Source of the DNA: Planctomycetota bacterium
GTDB taxonomy: Bacteria > Planctomycetota > PUPC01 > JACPCR01
Reading direction: 5' to 3'
Length of the DNA stretch: 20,271 nucleotides
NCBI GenBank assembly: GCA_030740295.1
Contig: JASLXP010001098.1
Coordinates: 1 to 20,271, forward strand
Under the pieces are notes generated by a model that was not told the origin of the DNA, ran no database searches, and saw nothing but the letters and a program-made list of their open reading frames with translations. A program made the translations under genes and the position numbers. Below, piece by piece: positions 15,729-20,271 of this stretch (positions within the stretch are counted from its first letter, which is position 1; each line of letters opens with the position of its first letter).

Positions 15729-18443
15729 TCAGAATCTCAGCGGTTGAGGATTGAAGTCCCTCTCCTCTTCCATCGACCATCTGGGGTTGAATGCCTGGAC
15801 TTCCTGTCTCAGACGTTTGAAATCCCGAGGGGTGCTCAACCTGGCTCTGACTTTTCCCTCGGCCTGCTTCATGGCACGTGGGTTCAGGCCGGCGCCGTCT
15901 CCCGCATCGAGATATTGTTCGAAGATCTTGTTTCCGGCTGTCTTCAGGAGCGCGGAAAGGGCTTCCGTGCTCTGAATGGCGACAATTTCCTTTTCGCCGG
16001 GGAGAGTCCTGACGAATAGTGCGGCCCCGCCGACTTGGTCGGCCTGGGCAGCATAGCCTTCGAAGATTTCTTTGACCGCTTCGGTGATTTTTGGGCGCGG
16101 AAAGGTCAGATCCCCGAGCAGGCCGAGGTAGAATTCGCCCGTGTTCGCGTCCTTGTTCACGCTCGTGACATAGACGGGATAATCTTCCTCCTTCAATTCA
16201 TTCAGCTTGTTTTGCTTTGCCAGGTCGGCCGCTTTTTTCAGGAAATCGCTCAGCTCTCTGTGCGCGACATCCTCGATTGAGCCAAGCAGATCGACACCGG
16301 AATTCAAGAGATGCAGCATGCGTGCTGCTTCGAAATAGTGAGCGCCGCTGGGGCCGAGCTGGGCCAGTTTTTTTATGGCTGCAGAGCTCTTTGCCGGTTG
16401 CGCCATGATATCGACCGAGCCATTGATGGCGTCGCTGTAGAAAAGAGTGTAGCCGTTCTTGTTCATCACGGAGTAGACGGTCCGATTAATGAGCTCGTGC
16501 TGGCTGTATCCGAAGAATCCCTTCCTGGTGACGAGTGAATCCTCAACCAGATACCGCTTGCGGCCCTGCATGTCCTCGACCCGCAATCGGGAGGTCTTGT
16601 CGTACAGGGTGTTCTCAAGCTTCGTTCCCTTGAGCAAATTCCTGAAGGCCCGTTCAGTGGTATTGCTCGAATCCACCAGGTGCTGGAAATGCTGTTGCAC
16701 CACGGCCTGGTCATTGCCGGGGAACATCCATATTCGAGTTGAGCCGGGGCCGGTATATGCCTGGAGCTGCAGATACTTCACATACTCTTCGAGACCGCGA
16801 ATATCTGCGGCGGGGGCGAGAGAACGGATTGGCAGGGCAGTTGAAACAACCCAGTCCGTGCGTGATTCAAGATCCCGCGATGCCGGCAGGGCCCGAGCAA
16901 AAGTGGCCAGGGACTCAAACCAGTCCAGGGGCAGCTCACGAGTATTCAGCTCTTTGGCCACGAGTTGCAGCCAACCTTCTACGACCTTCGATTTCTCTGC
17001 CTTCGGCTTCCTGCCGATCGCCCGGATGTACGAGCGTTCGCCTGGCAGGGCCTCCATGGATTTGAGGATGACAGGCATGTCCAGGGCCTTGCTGCCACCT
17101 TCAGGGGTGACGAGCTTCGAAAACAGGCTCGCCTCGACGCGTTGGAACTGGCCTTCGAGATCGATTGCCAACCCAACGCCTTCAAAGCTCTGCGCATGCT
17201 CCATCACGACGCCGAAGAGAGTGTCTGCCGTGGCGGAAAGCAGCACCTCGAGGGTATCCATGATTGGCTTGAAACTTCGCACCCGGAATAACTTCCGCAT
17301 CGCCATCCTGAATTGCCGATCATTCAACACTTCCCGTTCCACTTCCTTGCGGAGGTCCTGTATGGCACGGGTCTTCATCATCGGGTACTGCTTTGCCAAC
17401 TGGGGCAGGAACGGTTTCACGAACGCGGGATTAATGACAAGTGAAATATCTCTCGACGCATATTTCTGCGCGGTCTTGGTTATGAGCGGGTCATTGGCGA
17501 GTGAAGCCCCGGCCTGGGTCACGTAGAGCATCTTGGCGAGTTGCGCCGAGCCGCTGATGAAGACCCTGTCATCGGACGAAACAGCAAACAGGTTCTTGGG
17601 CATGTCGCGTTTCATCGGCTGGATGTGATACATCTGGTCCTGGCCTTCGGTAAGCGACATGCTGCGAGGTCTGAGCATCCCCATCAGCAGGCCGGAGAAC
17701 GCCTTCCGGTTAGAGACCGGTACCGAAAGAACAAACCACTGATCGGGTCGCTGTGGATAAACGGAGAGTGTCAACGGCCGGGCAAGGTCGATGCCAATCA
17801 TCTGCGAAGCTTTTTCAAGATCGAGGGGCTGGCCGCCCATCTGCGCGCCAACAAATGCAAGCAGAGGCCGCGGCTGCTGAAGGATCGGCTGGAATGGTGG
17901 GGGCACAAACTTCCCTGGGAGAAGGGCCCGAACGAGCTTCTCGGCCGCATCGATGAGCTTGTCGCCGGAGTGAACCTTCAAGTGCAGAATCGCGCCGCCA
18001 GGCAGGGCCTCCTCGGCTGATTTGGCCGGCAGACCGGTTGAGAGGATCTCCTTTACCTGGGGGCGTTGAACCTGTTTGGGGGGAGTGGTCTGTTGCGGTG
18101 GCTCTTGAACCGGCTTCTGAGTCTGTTCCGGTTCAACAGGCTTTATTTCGACCGGTTCGACCTCGACAGGAACGGCAACCACGGGCTCAGCTTCAACGAC
18201 CGGCCCAAGGTGCTTGGCATTCACCCATCCCTGCTTTTCACCACCCGGGGTCTGCACTTTGACGCCGAGCCAGTTTCCTTTTCTGACAAGGATATTGATT
18301 CGCGCGCCTTTGGTGAGCTTGCCCACGACATCCTTGCCACGCATGACAGGTGCATTGTCTGCTATGACCTGGAGAGTTTCTGCAGAAAGACTGATGGCCG
18401 TGAACGCACACAACCAGAGCGTAGCTGACAGAATTCGCCGCAT
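15729..18443 (-). CDS. Large secreted protein with N-terminal SH3-like domain
   Basis: A 904-residue protein I do not recognise beyond its N-terminus. Residues 1-21 are a signal peptide (positive MRR, hydrophobic core, cut after SLSA). Residues about 22-80 are a bacterial SH3-like (SH3b) domain: QVIADNAPVMRGKDVVGKL, then GNWLGVKV and GWVNAKHLG. A Val/Pro/Glu- and Gln-rich linker follows (about 81-135). The remaining 770 residues are a mixed alpha/beta region without clear family motifs, with several segments of the type found in large secreted proteins of unknown function (DUF3352-like similarity is possible but unproven). No transmembrane helix or lipobox is evident, so it is probably periplasmic or surface-located. 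The ATG has a strong AGGAGGT (complement of 18451-18457) 7 nt upstream. Function unknown; the SH3b domain suggests cell-wall or protein binding. Confidence 0.85.
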   Translation of the reverse strand: MRRILSATLWLCAFTAISLSAETLQVIADNAPVMRGKDVVGKLTKGARINILVRKGNWLGVKVQTPGGEKQGWVNAKHLGPVVEAEPVVAVPVEVEPVEIKPVEPEQTQKPVQEPPQQTTPPKQVQRPQVKEILSTGLPAKSAEEALPGGAILHLKVHSGDKLIDAAEKLVRALLPGKFVPPPFQPILQQPRPLLAFVGAQMGGQPLDLEKASQMIGIDLARPLTLSVYPQRPDQWFVLSVPVSNRKAFSGLLMGMLRPRSMSLTEGQDQMYHIQPMKRDMPKNLFAVSSDDRVFISGSAQLAKMLYVTQAGASLANDPLITKTAQKYASRDISLVINPAFVKPFLPQLAKQYPMMKTRAIQDLRKEVEREVLNDRQFRMAMRKLFRVRSFKPIMDTLEVLLSATADTLFGVVMEHAQSFEGVGLAIDLEGQFQRVEASLFSKLVTPEGGSKALDMPVILKSMEALPGERSYIRAIGRKPKAEKSKVVEGWLQLVAKELNTRELPLDWFESLATFARALPASRDLESRTDWVVSTALPIRSLAPAADIRGLEEYVKYLQLQAYTGPGSTRIWMFPGNDQAVVQQHFQHLVDSSNTTERAFRNLLKGTKLENTLYDKTSRLRVEDMQGRKRYLVEDSLVTRKGFFGYSQHELINRTVYSVMNKNGYTLFYSDAINGSVDIMAQPAKSSAAIKKLAQLGPSGAHYFEAARMLHLLNSGVDLLGSIEDVAHRELSDFLKKAADLAKQNKLNELKEEDYPVYVTSVNKDANTGEFYLGLLGDLTFPRPKITEAVKEIFEGYAAQADQVGGAALFVRTLPGEKEIVAIQSTEALSALLKTAGNKIFEQYLDAGDGAGLNPRAMKQAEGKVRARLSTPRDFKRLRQEVQAFNPRWSMEEERDFNPQPLRF

Positions 18444-18527
18444 AGTCGGGACCTCCTGAAGAATTTAGGGAAATTGGGCAATGATTATAGGCTTGGCGAT
18501 CTGATATTGGAAGACAAAAAGACGACA

Positions 18528-18597
18528 GTGAAGGGTGAAGGGCGATTGGTGAATAGTGAATAGTGAAGGGTGGAAGATTGCAGGGCGAAGGGTGACT
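18528..18597. repeat. Degenerate 7-nt tandem repeat array
   Basis: Read on the plus strand in steps of seven from 18528: GTGAAGG, GTGAAGG, GCGATTG, GTGAATA, GTGAATA, GTGAAGG, GTGGAAG, then the array loses register (GGCGAAG, GGTGACT). It lies in the 267-nt gap between the divergent secreted-protein and MDR genes. That gap holds no other gene I can support; the plus-strand frame crossing it is an upstream extension of the MDR frame. Confidence 0.8.
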
Positions 18598-18710
18598 CCA
18601 TCACTTGTGCACCTCTGCTCGTCATTCGTCATAAAGCAGATTGCCATCGCCTCTGCGCGCCAGCTAATATCCTCACCTGTGATCACCCAGTCCTTTGCCG
18701 CGCACGACTT

Positions 18711-19727
18711 ATGAAAACCCAGCAGATCCTCTTTACAGAACGCAACAGAGCCGAACTCGTCGAAAGGGATATTGAACTCCCGCTCGGGCCGCACCAGGCG
18801 CTTGTCAAGGCCGAACACTCCATCGTCAGCGCGGGCACGGAGGGGGCCGGCTTCACGGGGCTCGTCTGCGAGATGCCCGGCTTTGATAATCCCAATCCAT
18901 ACCCGATGTCTACCGGCTACGGCCACTTGGGCGAGGTTCTGGAAATCGGTGACGGGGTTACCATGTGCAAGCCCGGCGATCGGGTCTTGAGCTTTTCAAA
19001 TCACGCTTCCATAGTAAAATCGGATGCAGGACGTTGCGCACTCCCCGTCCCTGAGGATGTGCCGGGAGAACGTATCGTCTACTCGCGCATGGCGGGAGTC
19101 AGCATCAGCGCGATTCGCTCTTCAACAGTGCAGCCCGGCGATACGGTGCTTGTCATCGGGCTCGGCCTCGTCGGCAATTTTGCCGCGCAGCTTTTTCAGA
19201 TGGTAGGGGCGGAGGTGATGGCTTCTGAAATATCGCCCCTCCGGATCGAGCGCGCGAGAGAGTGCGGCATCCAAAACATCATCAGCCCAAACGAAACCGA
19301 TTTGAAAGAAGCCGTTATGGACTGGACCGGAGGACAGGGCGTCCACATCGCAGTCGAAGCCATCGGCATCAGCGAACTGGTATCGGAAGCGACACTGCTG
19401 ACTCGGCGTTACGGCGAGGTTATCCTGCTCGGCAGCCCGAGGGCAAAGGCGGTGTTCGACGCGACGCCGATGTTGCTGCACATCCACCTGGCGGCCATCC
19501 GGATGATCGGCTCCCTCGAGTGGCGTTGGCCCCCGCACGAAGTCGATCGCTGCAAGCACAACATCGTCGAAAACTATCGGCAACTCGTGAATTGGATCGC
19601 AGAGGAGAGACTCATCGTCGATCCGCTCCGCACTCATGTCGCGCCTCCAACGGATTGCCAGGAAATTTACACAGGGCTGACATCCAACAAAGAGGAATAC
19701 CTTTCGGGTGTGTTTGACTGGCAGTAG
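18711..19727 (+). CDS. Zinc-independent medium-chain dehydrogenase/reductase
   Basis: A 338-residue MDR superfamily oxidoreductase. The N-terminal GroES-like domain has SAGTE (40-44) where zinc alcohol dehydrogenases carry the catalytic-zinc Cys motif, and no structural-zinc Cys cluster is present, so it is probably zinc-free. The Rossmann domain begins TVLVIGLGLVG with GxGxxG at 150-155, followed by an acidic residue at the end of the second strand (ASEIS), which favours NAD(H) over NADP(H). The motif SLEWRWPPHE (268-277) is distinctive but I cannot tie it to a substrate; polyol, sugar or pigment-type substrates are all possible. I chose the ATG at 18711 because the conserved N-terminus begins there; the frame stays open 47 codons further up, through the repeat array. 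No Shine-Dalgarno is clear. deoC follows 145 nt downstream. Confidence 0.85.
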   Translation: MKTQQILFTERNRAELVERDIELPLGPHQALVKAEHSIVSAGTEGAGFTGLVCEMPGFDNPNPYPMSTGYGHLGEVLEIGDGVTMCKPGDRVLSFSNHASIVKSDAGRCALPVPEDVPGERIVYSRMAGVSISAIRSSTVQPGDTVLVIGLGLVGNFAAQLFQMVGAEVMASEISPLRIERARECGIQNIISPNETDLKEAVMDWTGGQGVHIAVEAIGISELVSEATLLTRRYGEVILLGSPRAKAVFDATPMLLHIHLAAIRMIGSLEWRWPPHEVDRCKHNIVENYRQLVNWIAEERLIVDPLRTHVAPPTDCQEIYTGLTSNKEEYLSGVFDWQ

Positions 19728-19774
19728 AGAGATTCAGCAGGAATCGGGAATTCTGAAATCTGGGAGCAGGAAGC

Positions 19775-19816
19775 AGGATTCGGGATTCAGGATTCAGGAT
19801 TCGGGATTCAAGATTC
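19775..19816. repeat. Six tandem 7-nt repeats (RRGATTC)
   Basis: Six contiguous heptamers: AGGATTC, GGGATTC, AGGATTC, AGGATTC, GGGATTC, AAGATTC. Degenerate copies extend leftward (AGGAATC, GGGAATTC from about 19739). They occupy the 145-nt spacer between the MDR gene and deoC. Confidence 0.9.
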
Positions 19817-19821
19817 AGGTC

Positions 19822-19850
19822 AGCGACAGATCGCTAACACATTATTTTTT
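19822..19850 (+). terminator. Weak terminator-like hairpin before deoC
   Basis: AGCGA (19822-19826) pairs with TCGCT (19831-19835) around a 4-nt loop, and a T-rich run ATTATTTTTT follows at 19841-19850. The stem is only 5 bp and the T-run is 5 nt away, so termination would be weak at best. Confidence 0.25.
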
Positions 19851-19872
19851 GCTCGCTACTCATTAGATCACC

Positions 19873-20271
19873 ATGAACATGACCACCCTCGCCGGGTACA
19901 TAGACCACGCGATTCTTCACCCCACGGTTACCGATTCGGCCGCACTCGAGGAGATCGAAAGCCTCAAGCATTACCCGCTCGGGTCATTTTGCGTGCGGCC
20001 TTCTTCTGTCAAGGCAACTGCTGAAGCTCTTGCGGACACTCAGATACCGACTTGCACGGTCATCGGCTTTCCACAGGGCACGCCCTGCACGTCGGTGAAG
20101 GTTTTTGAGACAGAAGAGGCTATCGCGGACGGAGCGACGGAAGTGGATATGGTCGTCAACATTGGCAAGACTCTGAGCGGGGATTGGGAATTCGTACGCG
20201 CAGATATCGCCGCAGTCATGTCCGCCGCCAAAGCACGTGGTGCCATGTTGAAAGTGATCTTCGAAACCGAT
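19873..20271 (+). CDS. deoC: Deoxyribose-phosphate aldolase, 3' end outside window
   Basis: The first 133 codons of DeoC, which cleaves 2-deoxyribose-5-phosphate to acetaldehyde and glyceraldehyde-3-phosphate in deoxynucleoside catabolism. Visible family motifs are IDHAILHP (10-17), FCVRPSSV (39-46), VIGFPQGT (63-70), EVDMVVNIG (90-98, with D92 the proton-relay aspartate position) and LKVIFETD at the cut end. The Schiff-base lysine lies beyond the window edge. Translation is assumed from the ATG at 19873; a second ATG two codons later is equally possible. No Shine-Dalgarno is visible. The reading frame is intact to the window end. Confidence 0.93.
   Translation, partial: MNMTTLAGYIDHAILHPTVTDSAALEEIESLKHYPLGSFCVRPSSVKATAEALADTQIPTCTVIGFPQGTPCTSVKVFETEEAIADGATEVDMVVNIGKTLSGDWEFVRADIAAVMSAAKARGAMLKVIFETD

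Noticed and set aside
18570..18710. 47-codon N-terminal extension of the MDR gene
   Set aside because: It runs through the heptamer array and the family N-terminus starts at 18711.
14245..19816. Possible CRISPR arrays in the repeat-rich spacers
   Set aside because: The units are 7 nt with no unique spacers, and no cas gene is present.

Overview
This window looks like chromosomal DNA of a bacterium from the Planctomycetota-Verrucomicrobiota-Chlamydiota (PVC) side of the tree, or a phylum with similar habits. The pointers are a very large membrane-anchored Hanks-type Ser/Thr kinase with a solenoid sensor region, a large secreted glycoside-hydrolase-like protein, a cmk-plsC-rpsA gene order, and moderately high GC with many repeats in the intergenic regions. 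This placement is inference; there is no rRNA or other marker that fixes the phylum.

Layout. Bases 1-292 hold a long nested palindrome (arms about 27-79 and 184-235) and no credible gene. A run of minus-strand genes follows. Read in transcription order from 10519 down to 293 they are: a 1427-residue Ser/Thr kinase; a 55-codon remnant of a Uma2 (DUF820) family gene; an ATP-grasp ligase whose normal N-terminus appears to be disrupted; a 1231-residue secreted GH42-like protein; and a DUF58 protein without an adjacent MoxR ATPase. From about 10740 to 15640 the plus strand carries housekeeping genes: cytidylate kinase (cmk), a lysophosphatidate acyltransferase (plsC, overlapping cmk by ATGA), six-domain ribosomal protein bS1 (rpsA) and tyrosyl-tRNA synthetase (tyrS). 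A convergent minus-strand gene (15729-18443) encodes a 904-residue secreted protein with an SH3-like domain. The window ends on the plus strand with a zinc-less medium-chain dehydrogenase and the first 133 codons of deoC, which runs off the edge.

How the parts fit. cmk, plsC and rpsA link nucleotide supply, phospholipid synthesis and translation, and are probably one transcript with a hairpin/attenuator-like structure before rpsA. The minus-strand block is less coherent: kinase, ATP-grasp, GH-like and DUF58 genes share direction but no obvious pathway. The MDR dehydrogenase and deoC may form a small catabolic pair, but a repeat-bearing spacer separates them.

The most notable signals are: (i) the Uma2 remnant butted in frame against the ATP-grasp gene, with only one stop codon between them; (ii) five copies of a roughly 73-residue helical repeat in the kinase; (iii) three different intergenic regions that each carry degenerate repeats of exactly 7-nt period with different unit sequences; (iv) the nested palindrome at the left end; (v) structured leaders before cmk and rpsA. 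I found no CRISPR array, tRNA, rRNA, insertion sequence or phage gene, and no clear candidate for a wholly new multi-gene system.
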